Below are positions 41,330 to 50,013 of a DNA stretch of 64,000 nucleotides, in pieces (the first letter of the stretch is position 1; each line of letters begins with the position of its first letter). The translations under genes and the position numbers were made by a program. The stretch lies in the NCBI GenBank assembly GCA_030418115.1, contig JAUHQD010000015.1, positions 35,139-99,138 on the forward strand. Reading direction: 5' to 3'. Below the pieces are notes generated by a model. The model ran no database searches. It saw only the letters and a list, made by a program, of their open reading frames with translations, and had not been told where the DNA came from. Origin of the DNA: Alteromonadaceae bacterium BrNp21-10 (GTDB taxonomy: Bacteria > Pseudomonadota > Gammaproteobacteria > Enterobacterales > Alteromonadaceae).

Positions 41330-42883
41330 CTAGTGCTTTAACATTCTCGGACGCACGCCCAAAATCAACGCAGCAACTACAAAAATGCTAAAAGCCGTCA
41401 GAATAGTCAGACCTAAATTCATTGCCAAAACGCCACCGTTTTCTTGTCGCCACCATTGCACATTAGGTAACCATTGCCACAAAGCCGCCGCCATGGTCAA
41501 AGTAGCCAATGTGATTCTAATGATGAATGACAGAGTAGCCTTAGAGACAATATAAACACCCGTGCGATGCAAAGTAGAATAGAGCAACCCTACATTCAGC
41601 AAAGCCGACAATGACGTTGCGATCGCCAAGCCTACATAGCCATAAGGAATAGCAAAGATCACGTTAAACACCATATTGGCGACCATTGACCATATGCCAA
41701 ATTTAACCGGCGTTTTGGTGTCTTGCCGTGAAAAGAACCCCGGCGCTAACACCTTAATTAGCATAAAACTCAGTAAACCACTGGCATAGGCCATCAAACT
41801 GTAAGATGCCATATGAGAATGATGGGCAGTAAAAGCGCCCCGCTCAAACAAAACGATAAACATCGGCTCTGCCAACATTATCAATCCAGCGGCCGCCGGT
41901 ATTCCCAACAAGCAAACTATCTTCACGCCCCAGTCTAGATTTTTAGCAAACTGTTGGGTGTCTTTCGTCACATGATTGCGAGATAAAGTCGGTAAAATTA
42001 CCGTGGCAATGGCAATACCAAACAAGCCCAATGGAAATTCCAGTAGTCGGTCGGAGTAATACAACCAACTAATCGAGGCGTCCTGTAAAAAACTGGCAAT
42101 AAAGGTATCAAACATTAAATTGATTTGACTGACCGATACCCCAAACATCGCCGGGATCATCAAACGTCGCACTTTAGTCACTTGGGGATCGGACCATCCC
42201 CATTGCGGGCGCACTAACACCCCTGCACGCTTTAAAAAGGGCAGTTGAAACAACAACTGCACTGCACCACCAATAAATACGCCCCATGCGAGGCCAATGG
42301 CAGGTTCTGCCATAGTTGGTGATATCCACAATGCCGCCGCTATAATGGCCACATTAAGCAATACCGGCGTAAACGCTGCCACTGCAAACTTATTCAGGGT
42401 ATTAAGAATAGCGCCAGACAACGCAGTCAACGTGATGAAAAACAAATAGGGGAAGGTAATTTTTAACATCAACGCCGACAGCACATATTTATTGGCTGCC
42501 GGGCCATCGTTAAGATATTCCAGATACCAACCGGTACCGAATGCCATCGCCAGAATTGGCGAGCCGATAACACCGACAATAGTCACTACCATCACCAACG
42601 TACCTAGAGTACCGGACACTCGAGCAATAAATAAACGCATTTTTTCTGCGTCATTTTGATTATGCACTTCCGTTAAAACGGGGATAAACGCCTGTGCAAA
42701 AGCACCTTCGGCAAATAAACGGCGTAAAAAATTGGGGATTTTATTAGCGAACAGGTAAACATCAGCCATGCCACCGGCACCAAGCACATTGGCAATCACC
42801 ATATCGCGAACTAGGCCAAGGATGCGCGAGATAAATGTCATCGAGGTGACAATAATGCCTGATTTAATAAGAGTTTTTGACAA
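41330..42883 (-). CDS. murJ: Lipid II flippase MurJ (MviN)
   Basis: MOP-superfamily transporter that flips lipid II across the inner membrane. 517 residues with about 14 membrane helices. N-terminal SRILGLVRDMVIANVLGAGGMADVY and NFLRRLFAEGAFAQAFIPV, then FDTFIASFL and YYSDRLLEFPLGLFGIAIATVILPTLSR are family signatures, including the arginines lining the central cavity. Located just upstream of ribF on the same strand, as in E. coli relatives, but with 162 bases between. Confidence 0.96.
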   Translation of the reverse strand: MSKTLIKSGIIVTSMTFISRILGLVRDMVIANVLGAGGMADVYLFANKIPNFLRRLFAEGAFAQAFIPVLTEVHNQNDAEKMRLFIARVSGTLGTLVMVVTIVGVIGSPILAMAFGTGWYLEYLNDGPAANKYVLSALMLKITFPYLFFITLTALSGAILNTLNKFAVAAFTPVLLNVAIIAAALWISPTMAEPAIGLAWGVFIGGAVQLLFQLPFLKRAGVLVRPQWGWSDPQVTKVRRLMIPAMFGVSVSQINLMFDTFIASFLQDASISWLYYSDRLLEFPLGLFGIAIATVILPTLSRNHVTKDTQQFAKNLDWGVKIVCLLGIPAAAGLIMLAEPMFIVLFERGAFTAHHSHMASYSLMAYASGLLSFMLIKVLAPGFFSRQDTKTPVKFGIWSMVANMVFNVIFAIPYGYVGLAIATSLSALLNVGLLYSTLHRTGVYIVSKATLSFIIRITLATLTMAAALWQWLPNVQWWRQENGGVLAMNLGLTILTAFSIFVVAALILGVRPRMLKH

Positions 42884-43007
42884 AACACAGCCCTACAACA
42901 AAGTTAGCGCATTATGCGGTACCCCGCGCTAAATTCAAAACATTGGAATTCATTTAAGTTTATTTTTAGGCCTATAATTTAACCACTTAAATTTCAAGGT
43001 TAAGATT

Positions 43008-43148
43008 ATGAGTCAAACGGATATTGTCATCATGAGTATTGGCGGCCATAAGCCACCAATTGTTATTGAACAAAAAATTAATAAAACTATTCCAAACCCA
43101 AAAAGCCACCGGTTTGGTGGGCCCACAATTTGGCGTAAATACCATTAG
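43008..43148 (+). CDS. Candidate small protein, unknown
   Basis: A 46-codon frame starting MSQTDIVIMSIGG, with AAGG eight bases before ATG 43008 and a perfect TATAAT at 42973-42978 upstream. Its last 21 codons run antisense through the end of the ABC exporter gene, which starts its stop codon at 43087. No membrane helix or known domain is visible. A perfect -10, a ribosome site and an ATG together raise it above noise, but the antisense tail and basic, low-complexity end lower it. I do not recognise it. Confidence 0.25.
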   Translation: MSQTDIVIMSIGGHKPPIVIEQKINKTIPNPKSHRFGGPTIWRKYH

Positions 43149-44916
43149 CGGCTAGCAGTTCAGCATGAGTTCCCGATTCAACAATTTTCCCGCCATCTAG
43201 CACTAACAGTCTGTCCATTGCTGCAATAGTCGATAAGCGGTGAGCAATAGCTAGTACGGTTTTATTTTCCATGATGCGATTGAGACATTGTTGAATCGCC
43301 ACTTCCACTTCTGAGTCCAACGCCGATGTGGCTTCATCTAAAATCAGGATAGGCGCATCTTTGAGCATTACTCGAGCAATCGCGATACGTTGTCGTTGAC
43401 CACCGGAAAGCTTAACGCCACGCTCACCCACATGGGCATCGTAACCGCTGCGCTTTTGTAAATCTGATAGTGACTGAATAAATTCATGGGCTTCGGCTTG
43501 TTTAGCTGCCAATAGCATTTCTTCTTCGCTGGCATCGACTTTGCCGTAAACAATATTGTCGCGCACCGAACGATGCAGTAATGAGGTGTCTTGAGTCACC
43601 ATGCTAATAGCGGAGCGCAAACTTTCTTGCTGCACGTGGCGAATATCCTGCCCATCAATTTTAATGCTACCCGACTGCAAATCGTAAAAGCGCAGTAGTA
43701 AATTCACCAAGGTGGATTTACCCGCGCCGGAGCGCCCCACCAAGCCGACCTTTTCACCGGCTTTGAGGTGAAAATTCAAATCATCAAACACTTTATTGTT
43801 GTTGTCATAGGCAAAATTGACGTTGTCGAATTCGATTTTACCTTGGCTTACCGCTAGCGGTTTAGCGCCTTGCTGATCTTGCACATCCACCGGCACGGCA
43901 AGGGTATTTTTGCCATCCATCACGGTACCAATGTTTTCAAATAATCCGGACACTTCCCACATGATCCATTGGGACATGCCGTTCAAGCGCAAGGTTAAAC
44001 TAACTGCAATGGCTATATCACCAGGACTAGCGCTGTAATGCAGCCATAAATACACGGCTAAGGCACTGGTACCAAAAATCAGAAAAGCATTGCTGATCCA
44101 CACCGCAATATTCAGCACAGTAACCAAACGCATTTGCGGATAAACGGTCTGTAAAAACTCATCCATGCCTTCGCGGGCATAATTAGATTCACGGCTAGTG
44201 TGAGCAAACAATTTCACCGTGGTCATGTTGGTGTAGCTATCCACAATCCTGCCGGTCATTAATGAACGGGCATCCGCTTGTTTGGCTGATACTTTCGACA
44301 ACTGCGGCAACATAACTTTAAGAATAACCACGTATACCACAAACCAAATAATCAGCGGCATCGCCAAACGCCAATCAATACTGAACATTAGGGCAAATAC
44401 ACTGACAAAATACACCAGCACGTACACCATGAGGTCCAGTACTTTGCGCACAGTTTCACGCACCGACAGTGCGGTCTGCATAACCTTAGTCGCCACGCGG
44501 CCAGCAAATTCATTTTGGAAAAAGCCTAAGCTTTGACCCAATAAATATCGATGGGCCTGCCAGCGAATTTTCATGGGGAAATTCCCCAACAACGACTGAT
44601 GATTCAGCATTGAATGGAAAAACACCGCCAGCGGCAACATAATCAAAATGACCGCCGACATCCACAGCAAACTTGTCTGTTCTTCAACTAAAAAAGTCTG
44701 GCGATCTCGGGTTGCAAACCAATCCACCAAATTACCTAAATAGGAAAATAAACTCACTTCTAACATCGCGATAATCGCGCTAAGAATCGACAAGGCGATC
44801 AGCGCCCGCTTCATGCCTTGAGAATAATACAAACAAAACTGCAGCAGGTTTTTTGGCGGCTGGGTTGGTGCTTCTTTGGGGAAGGCTTCAACTAATTTCT
44901 CAAAAAACGAGAACAT
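43087..44916 (-). CDS. ABC exporter, fused membrane and ATPase domains
   Basis: Half-transporter that should dimerise and export a hydrophobic substrate or drug. 609 residues: a six-helix type IV transmembrane domain at about 35-330 and a nucleotide-binding domain from about 350. Walker A GLVGRSGAGKSTLVNLL, Q-loop MVTQDTSLL, signature LSGGQRQRIAIARV, Walker B ILILDEATSALD, and H-loop IAHRLSTI are all intact. It has an N-terminal cytoplasmic leader of about 35 residues with an EAP-Q-PP segment. It is followed upstream (38 bases) by a MAPEG gene on the same strand, possibly one transcript. The substrate cannot be read from sequence; MsbA and multidrug types are both possible. Confidence 0.9.
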   Translation of the reverse strand: MFSFFEKLVEAFPKEAPTQPPKNLLQFCLYYSQGMKRALIALSILSAIIAMLEVSLFSYLGNLVDWFATRDRQTFLVEEQTSLLWMSAVILIMLPLAVFFHSMLNHQSLLGNFPMKIRWQAHRYLLGQSLGFFQNEFAGRVATKVMQTALSVRETVRKVLDLMVYVLVYFVSVFALMFSIDWRLAMPLIIWFVVYVVILKVMLPQLSKVSAKQADARSLMTGRIVDSYTNMTTVKLFAHTSRESNYAREGMDEFLQTVYPQMRLVTVLNIAVWISNAFLIFGTSALAVYLWLHYSASPGDIAIAVSLTLRLNGMSQWIMWEVSGLFENIGTVMDGKNTLAVPVDVQDQQGAKPLAVSQGKIEFDNVNFAYDNNNKVFDDLNFHLKAGEKVGLVGRSGAGKSTLVNLLLRFYDLQSGSIKIDGQDIRHVQQESLRSAISMVTQDTSLLHRSVRDNIVYGKVDASEEEMLLAAKQAEAHEFIQSLSDLQKRSGYDAHVGERGVKLSGGQRQRIAIARVMLKDAPILILDEATSALDSEVEVAIQQCLNRIMENKTVLAIAHRLSTIAAMDRLLVLDGGKIVESGTHAELLAANGIYAKLWAHQTGGFLGLE

Positions 44917-44953
44917 CTAACTCTCTCTATTTAATAATGAATAAACGTAAAAA

Positions 44954-45397
44954 TTACAAAAGTGGGGTTAGTAATTCCATTAACCAAATAATGCAAATAA
45001 CAACTTGGATCAGGAAAAATACAAAACGCGCTTGTACCATCAAAGCACTAGTTGAAACTAAGTGACACAACGACTGCGCAATACGTGCGGCTACCACATA
45101 GCCGGCTAGCCCATCCGTTACCGCCGTATTATTAGTGGCGATAGTAAACAACATCAAGCCCCCAGCAAACACAAAGCTTTCAACACTATTACCGTGAGCA
45201 CGATTTAGACGCTCGGCAAAGGCCGACACATCTTGGCCATCGGCTTTAAAACTATTCACCCGACGCTTACCGGATAACACCAAATAACTACGCAAACCAA
45301 AAATAATGGTGACCAAGACCATGGTCCAAGCGATATACAGCAACAAACTCACTGCAGTAGTGTGATTTAAAAAAGTCTGACCTAACATTTCATCCAT
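44954..45397 (-). CDS. MAPEG-family membrane protein
   Basis: Membrane-associated protein of the eicosanoid and glutathione metabolism family. 147 residues with four predicted helices; the cytoplasmic loop carries ERLNRAHGNSVESFVFAGG, close to the family's glutathione-site motif (RAxRAxxNxxE). Bacterial members often have glutathione transferase or peroxidase activity, but most are uncharacterised. Just upstream of the ABC exporter and in the same direction, which would fit a detoxification pair, though this is inference. Confidence 0.8.
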   Translation of the reverse strand: MDEMLGQTFLNHTTAVSLLLYIAWTMVLVTIIFGLRSYLVLSGKRRVNSFKADGQDVSAFAERLNRAHGNSVESFVFAGGLMLFTIATNNTAVTDGLAGYVVAARIAQSLCHLVSTSALMVQARFVFFLIQVVICIIWLMELLTPLL

Positions 45398-45568
45398 GAT
45401 GGCGTCCTTAACTAACTGCTTATCAATAATTGGGGGCAGATTGTAGCCTTAATTGGCGTAAAAATTGAGGCTGATTTTTATAAATCTCTAATTAAATTAC
45501 CTTCAATGATCGACTAGCCCATTGAGTTGGTTATACTGGCAAGGAATCAATAACAAGGAGTACAGCAA

Positions 45569-45742
45569 TTGGTTAAGTTTTTATTCTTAATCCCTACCAT
45601 TTTGTGTTTGGTTTGGTTCCTCTATTTACGTCAAAACGACTACACCTTTGAACAGGGTAAAAAAGGCTTCGCCTACATACTGGCGTTTTCCACTGTGATT
45701 GCGTTGTTTTATGCAGCGTTGATTTATATTACCCACCGGTAG
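45569..45742 (+). CDS. Small two-helix membrane protein, TTG start
   Basis: A 57-codon frame with an excellent AAGGAG ribosome site (45555-45560) eight bases before a TTG start. It reads VKFLFLIPTILCLVWFLYLR (first helix), a short polar loop with NDYTFEQGKKGF, then a second helix AYILAFSTVIALFYAALIYI and a basic end THR. The helix-loop-helix pattern with a Gly-Lys-Lys-Gly hinge looks like a real conserved inner-membrane microprotein rather than noise. A TATACT box lies at 45532-45537. It has no partner in an operon; I do not know its function. It is short enough and its start unusual enough to be missed by gene callers. Confidence 0.65.
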   Translation: MVKFLFLIPTILCLVWFLYLRQNDYTFEQGKKGFAYILAFSTVIALFYAALIYITHR

Positions 45743-46004
45743 TGGGAGTCGTGGTGACGACAGCACTGTTTTGGTGGCTACGCCACTGATTGTTTAAATC
45801 ATTCGTCCAGAGATCCTATGGCTGCGCCAACCACCCTTTTTTTGTCATTCCTGTAAAAATGAGAATCGAGCATTTTTAATTGGCTACCCCAACTAGTATC
45901 CCTGCTCTTTTCAAACAACATTATTGCTGCCGCGATAGGCTTAATATACCCCGCTAGAATTGGCAAAAAATGAAAATCGGTTCTAGAGTTTTAAGGGGCA
46001 ATTA
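45743..46004. other. Gene-poor spacer with decayed palindromic repeat
   Basis: No supported gene. It contains a short GTGGC/GCCAC hairpin at about 45774-45788 and, near 45845, a run (GTCATTCCTGTAAAAATGAG) that resembles a worn copy of the common gammaproteobacterial intergenic palindrome beginning GTCATTCC and ending GGAATC. AAAAATG and CATTTTT nearby could also pair. Confidence 0.35.
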
Positions 46005-46124
46005 TTGAATAACATAGCGACACCACTGTATGAGTTTAATCGAACGTTGACTTATAAAAGCGGCAACAGCCAGTGGCTACGAAAGCCTTCACATCTCCCC
46101 TTTCCTCAGCAATTAGATTTGTAA
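46005..46124 (+). CDS. Candidate 39-residue leader peptide, TTG start
   Basis: A short frame from TTG 46005 with a strong AAGGGG site (45995-45998 core) six bases upstream, reading NNIATPLYEFNRTLTYKSG and ending PFPQQLDL. It ends 68 bases before the GGDEF-EAL gene. No membrane helix or known motif. It may be a small gene, a leader, or a remnant of a decayed gene; only the ribosome site supports it. Confidence 0.25.
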   Translation: MNNIATPLYEFNRTLTYKSGNSQWLRKPSHLPFPQQLDL

Positions 46125-46191
46125 ATATTGACCAATTGTACCAGCATTTATATATATACAATATTTAAGTGTTTCACTGGGAGCTTGTTGT

Positions 46192-48810
46192 ATGGCAGCT
46201 AAGCATAAAAAAGGCATATCGTCGGTCGCTGATTTTGCAAAAGATCCGCAAAATATTGAGATATATCTCAATACCGTTTTCAATATTTCAGGTGACCCCA
46301 TATTCGTAAAAGATGCACAGTGTAGATTACTGCTTGTCAACGATGCCTTTTGTAACATTTTTGGATTGCCTAGGGAGGAAATAATCGGCAGTACCCTTGC
46401 AGAAAAAGTACCACCAAATGAGCGGGAGCACTTTTTAACTATCGACAAACAAGTGTTAAAAGATGGGCGAGAGGTTTTATGCGAGGAGACACTCACGACA
46501 ATTGGGGGACAGCCTAGAACAGTTCTGACAAGAAAGAATAGATTTGTAGACCCCAAAGGTAACTATTTTCTTGTTGGTGTTATTCACGACATTACCCAGC
46601 GTATACAAACCGAATCACGTGAAAAATCCCGCACCCATATACTTGAACTCATTACCAGTGGTGAGTCATTAAGCGTTATTCTAGAAGCCATAGTATATGT
46701 TGTTGAGCAACAAAATCCGGACATGTTATGTAGTGTTTTAATATTAGACGACGCAGGCGAACACCTATTGAGTGGCACCGCATCCAGCCTCCCTGATTTT
46801 TATAATGACGCTATCCATGGTGTAGCAATAGGCATAGGAGTTGGCTCCTGCGGCACCGCTGCCTTTATCAATGAACGCGTCATTGTTGAAGACATTCAAA
46901 CCCATCCGTACTGGGTACCATTCAAAGATTTAGCAAAAAAGGCACGATTAGGCGCATGTTGGTCGGAACCAATACGCTCCACAAAAGGAAGTGTTCTTGG
47001 TACTTTCGCCATTTATCATCACGATATTCATTTCCCAACAGCCGCTGATCTTGCGGTGATTGAACAAACGGCAAGCTTGGCAAGTATCGCCATTGAGAAA
47101 AAGCAAGCCGAAGAAAAACTAAAACGCGCCGCCAGTGTATTCACCCATGCCAATGAAGGCATCATTATTACCGATGCCTCTGCGGCTATCATCGAAGTTA
47201 ACGATACTTTTAGCCATATTACCGGCTATTCACATGAGGAAGTATTGGGGAAAAATCCCAGTATTTTGCAATCTGGCCGCCAATCTTCAACATTTTATGC
47301 CGAGATGTGGGCAACGTTAAACGCAAAAGACCATTGGCGAGGAGAAATTTGGAACCGCCGTAAAAATGGAGAAATTTATCCTGAAATGCTGACCATTAGC
47401 GCCGTAAAAGATCCTGCAGGTATAGTGCAGCAATACGTTTCACTATCCACTGACATCACTGCAATCAAGGAACATCAAGGGCAACTGGAACGCATCGCCC
47501 ATTATGATTTACTGACCAACCTGCCTAACCGCGTATTACTGGCGGACCGCCTTAATCACGCAATGGTCCAATGTCAACGTCACGATAAATCATTAGCAGT
47601 GGCGTTTATGGACTTAGATGGATTCAAAACGATTAATGACAACTATGGCCATGATGTAGGGGATGAACTTCTCATTGAGGTGTCTCACCGTATGAAAGGA
47701 GCCTTGCGTGAAGGTGATACTTTGGCTCGAATTGGTGGTGATGAATTTGTCGCAGTCTTGGCTGATTTGGAAAAATTCGAGGACAGTGAACAGGTGTTAA
47801 GGCGACTATTAAAGGCCGCTTCCTCCTCTTTTGCAATTACGGATACATTAATGCAAGTTTCAACCAGTATCGGGGTTACCCTTTATCCACTAGACGATGT
47901 AGATGCAGAGCAACTCATGCGTCACGCCGATCAAGCCATGTATATCGCTAAGCAAGCGGGTAAAAACCGCTATCACCTGTTTGATACCGCCCGGGATAAT
48001 GCGATTAATACTCAGCATAAAAGTATCGATAATATTCGCCTAGCGTTAGCAAGACGCGAATTTGTATTGCACTATCAACCCAAGGTCAATATGCACACTG
48101 GCGAAGTGATAGGAGCAGAGGCGTTAATCCGCTGGCAACATCCTACAAGTGGTTTAATTCCACCTTTAGAGTTTTTACCTGTAATAGAAAATCATGCTAT
48201 TAGCCTAGAACTTGGAGAATGGGTGATAGACAGTGCATTGAGCCAAATAATCCAATGGCGAAGTATGGGGGTCAATCTGCCGATCAGTGTCAACATTAGT
48301 GCCCATCAATTACAGCAAAGTAACTTTACCACTCGCTTGGCCGAATTGCTGGCTACTCATCCTGAGGTAAACCCCAACTGTTTAGAATTGGAAATATTGG
48401 AAACCAGTGCATTACAAGACACCAACCAAGTATCGACGACAATGAATACATGTCATGATCTTGGTGTACGCTTTGCTTTGGACGACTTTGGCACTGGATA
48501 TTCATCACTCACCTATCTAAAACGATTACCCGCGTATTTGATTAAAATTGACCAAAGCTTCGTGCGAGATATGTTAGATGATACCGACGATTTAGCGATT
48601 GTTAAGGGGGTCGTTGGCTTAGCTAACGCTTTCCAACGTAAAGTCATTGCTGAAGGTGTAGAGACTATCGCTCATGGTGTAACACTAATGCAATTAGGTT
48701 GCGACTTGGCTCAAGGTTACGGTATTGCCCGCCCTATGCCGGCTGATAATATTCCAGAATGGGTAGCGAATTGGCGGGCTGATGATTCCTGGCGGACAAA
48801 TGCCAATTAA
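46192..48810 (+). CDS. Cytoplasmic PAS-GAF-PAS-GGDEF-EAL cyclic di-GMP enzyme
   Basis: Makes and/or degrades cyclic di-GMP. 872 residues without membrane helices. A PAS domain spans about 30-140, a GAF domain about 150-300 (CGTAAFINERVIVEDI), and a second PAS about 310-430 (NDTFSHITGYSHEEVLGKNP). The GGDEF domain (about 440-600) has an intact RIGGDEF near residue 514, with the RxxD inhibitory site (REGD) upstream. The EAL domain (about 615-865) has intact EAL in IGAEALIRWQHP, DDFGTGYSSLTYLK, and KIDQSF. Both active sites look competent, so direction probably depends on signals. PAS and GAF ligands are unknown. GGGAG lies nine bases before ATG. It stands alone with a terminator. Confidence 0.93.
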   Translation: MAAKHKKGISSVADFAKDPQNIEIYLNTVFNISGDPIFVKDAQCRLLLVNDAFCNIFGLPREEIIGSTLAEKVPPNEREHFLTIDKQVLKDGREVLCEETLTTIGGQPRTVLTRKNRFVDPKGNYFLVGVIHDITQRIQTESREKSRTHILELITSGESLSVILEAIVYVVEQQNPDMLCSVLILDDAGEHLLSGTASSLPDFYNDAIHGVAIGIGVGSCGTAAFINERVIVEDIQTHPYWVPFKDLAKKARLGACWSEPIRSTKGSVLGTFAIYHHDIHFPTAADLAVIEQTASLASIAIEKKQAEEKLKRAASVFTHANEGIIITDASAAIIEVNDTFSHITGYSHEEVLGKNPSILQSGRQSSTFYAEMWATLNAKDHWRGEIWNRRKNGEIYPEMLTISAVKDPAGIVQQYVSLSTDITAIKEHQGQLERIAHYDLLTNLPNRVLLADRLNHAMVQCQRHDKSLAVAFMDLDGFKTINDNYGHDVGDELLIEVSHRMKGALREGDTLARIGGDEFVAVLADLEKFEDSEQVLRRLLKAASSSFAITDTLMQVSTSIGVTLYPLDDVDAEQLMRHADQAMYIAKQAGKNRYHLFDTARDNAINTQHKSIDNIRLALARREFVLHYQPKVNMHTGEVIGAEALIRWQHPTSGLIPPLEFLPVIENHAISLELGEWVIDSALSQIIQWRSMGVNLPISVNISAHQLQQSNFTTRLAELLATHPEVNPNCLELEILETSALQDTNQVSTTMNTCHDLGVRFALDDFGTGYSSLTYLKRLPAYLIKIDQSFVRDMLDDTDDLAIVKGVVGLANAFQRKVIAEGVETIAHGVTLMQLGCDLAQGYGIARPMPADNIPEWVANWRADDSWRTNAN

Positions 48811-48821
48811 CGTCATTCACA

Positions 48822-48847
48822 AAAAAGCCGCAAATCAGCGGCTTTTT
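48822..48847. terminator. Bidirectional terminator between GGDEF-EAL gene and oadB
   Basis: AAAAAGCCGC, loop AAATCA, GCGGCTTTTT: a 10-bp perfect stem with A- and T-runs on both sides, placed between two convergent genes. Confidence 0.93.
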
Positions 48848-48879
48848 CAAAATTCAGTTAGCGCTAAATGGCAACACCA

Positions 48880-50010
48880 CTAGCCAACTAAAGCCAACAA
48901 AATACCCGCAGCGACTGCAGAACCAAGTACTCCTGCTACATTCGGCCCCATGGCATGCATAAGTAGGAAATTATGAGGGTTGGCTTCTAGGCCTACTTTA
49001 TTAACCACACGGGCGGCCATAGGAACAGCAGACACACCGGCAGCGCCGATAAGAGGGTTAATCTTACCACCACTCATGCGGCTCATGAGTTTCGCCATTA
49101 ATACGCCTGTAGCAGTACCAATAGCAAAGGCCACTGCGCCAAGTAACAAAATACCTAAGGTTTCTGCTTTTAAAAATTTATCCGCTGACATTTTTGAGCC
49201 AACCGCTAAACCTAAGAAAATAGTGGTTATGTTAATCAGCTCGTTTTGTGCGGTTTTACTTAAGCGGTCAACCACACCGGATTCGCGCATTAAATTACCT
49301 AAACAGAACATACCTACTAACGGCGTAGCCGTGGGCAAGAAGAAAATGGTCAACATCAATACCGCCAATGGGAAAATGATTTTCTCTTTGGTAGATACGT
49401 GACGCAATTGGTCCATTTTAATTTCGCGTTCAGCCTGAGTGGTTAACGCTTTCATAATAGGTGGCTGAATCAATGGCACTAAGGCCATATAAGAATAAGC
49501 TGCAACGGCAATAGCACCCAATAAATCAGGGGCTAAACGTGATGCTAAAAATATTGCAGTTGGCCCATCGGCACCGCCAATAATGGCAATGGCTGAGGCT
49601 TCTTTTAGGGTATATTCCAAGCCAGGTACATAGTTCAAGGCGATAGCACCAAACAAAGTAGCAAAGATGCCAAACTGTGCAGCCGCTCCTAGTAACAACA
49701 TTTTAGGGTTGGCAATCAAGGCACTAAAATCCGTTAGTGCGCCAACACCCATAAAAATAAGCAATGGAAACACGCCGGTTTCGATCCCTACCGCATACAC
49801 ATAATGCAGTAGGCCACCCGCTTCACTAAAACCAGCTAAAGGAATATTGGTTAAAATAGCGCCAAATCCAATAGGTAATAATAACAGTGGTTCAAACTTG
49901 CGAACGATGGCTAAATACAGCAGCAAGCAACCTAATGCCATCATGATGACCTGACCCATTTCAAAGTTAGCAAGAGCGGTCGACTCCCACAGCATAATTA
50001 GCTTTTCCAT
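48880..50010 (-). CDS. oadB: Sodium-pumping oxaloacetate decarboxylase, beta subunit
   Basis: Polytopic inner-membrane subunit that decarboxylates the carboxybiotin of OadA and pumps sodium outward. 376 residues, about nine or ten helices. Family motifs include [35 protein letters not shown] (the conserved aspartate needed for sodium movement) and the Gly/Ser-rich [18 protein letters not shown] near the C-terminus. It lies three bases after oadA. Last gene of oadGAB. Confidence 0.94.
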   Translation of the reverse strand: MEKLIMLWESTALANFEMGQVIMMALGCLLLYLAIVRKFEPLLLLPIGFGAILTNIPLAGFSEAGGLLHYVYAVGIETGVFPLLIFMGVGALTDFSALIANPKMLLLGAAAQFGIFATLFGAIALNYVPGLEYTLKEASAIAIIGGADGPTAIFLASRLAPDLLGAIAVAAYSYMALVPLIQPPIMKALTTQAEREIKMDQLRHVSTKEKIIFPLAVLMLTIFFLPTATPLVGMFCLGNLMRESGVVDRLSKTAQNELINITTIFLGLAVGSKMSADKFLKAETLGILLLGAVAFAIGTATGVLMAKLMSRMSGGKINPLIGAAGVSAVPMAARVVNKVGLEANPHNFLLMHAMGPNVAGVLGSAVAAGILLALVG

Positions 50011-50013
50011 GAA

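Noticed and set aside
48980..49402. 140-codon plus-strand frame, Pro/Lys rich
   Set aside because: Antisense to oadB; mirror composition of a membrane protein gene.
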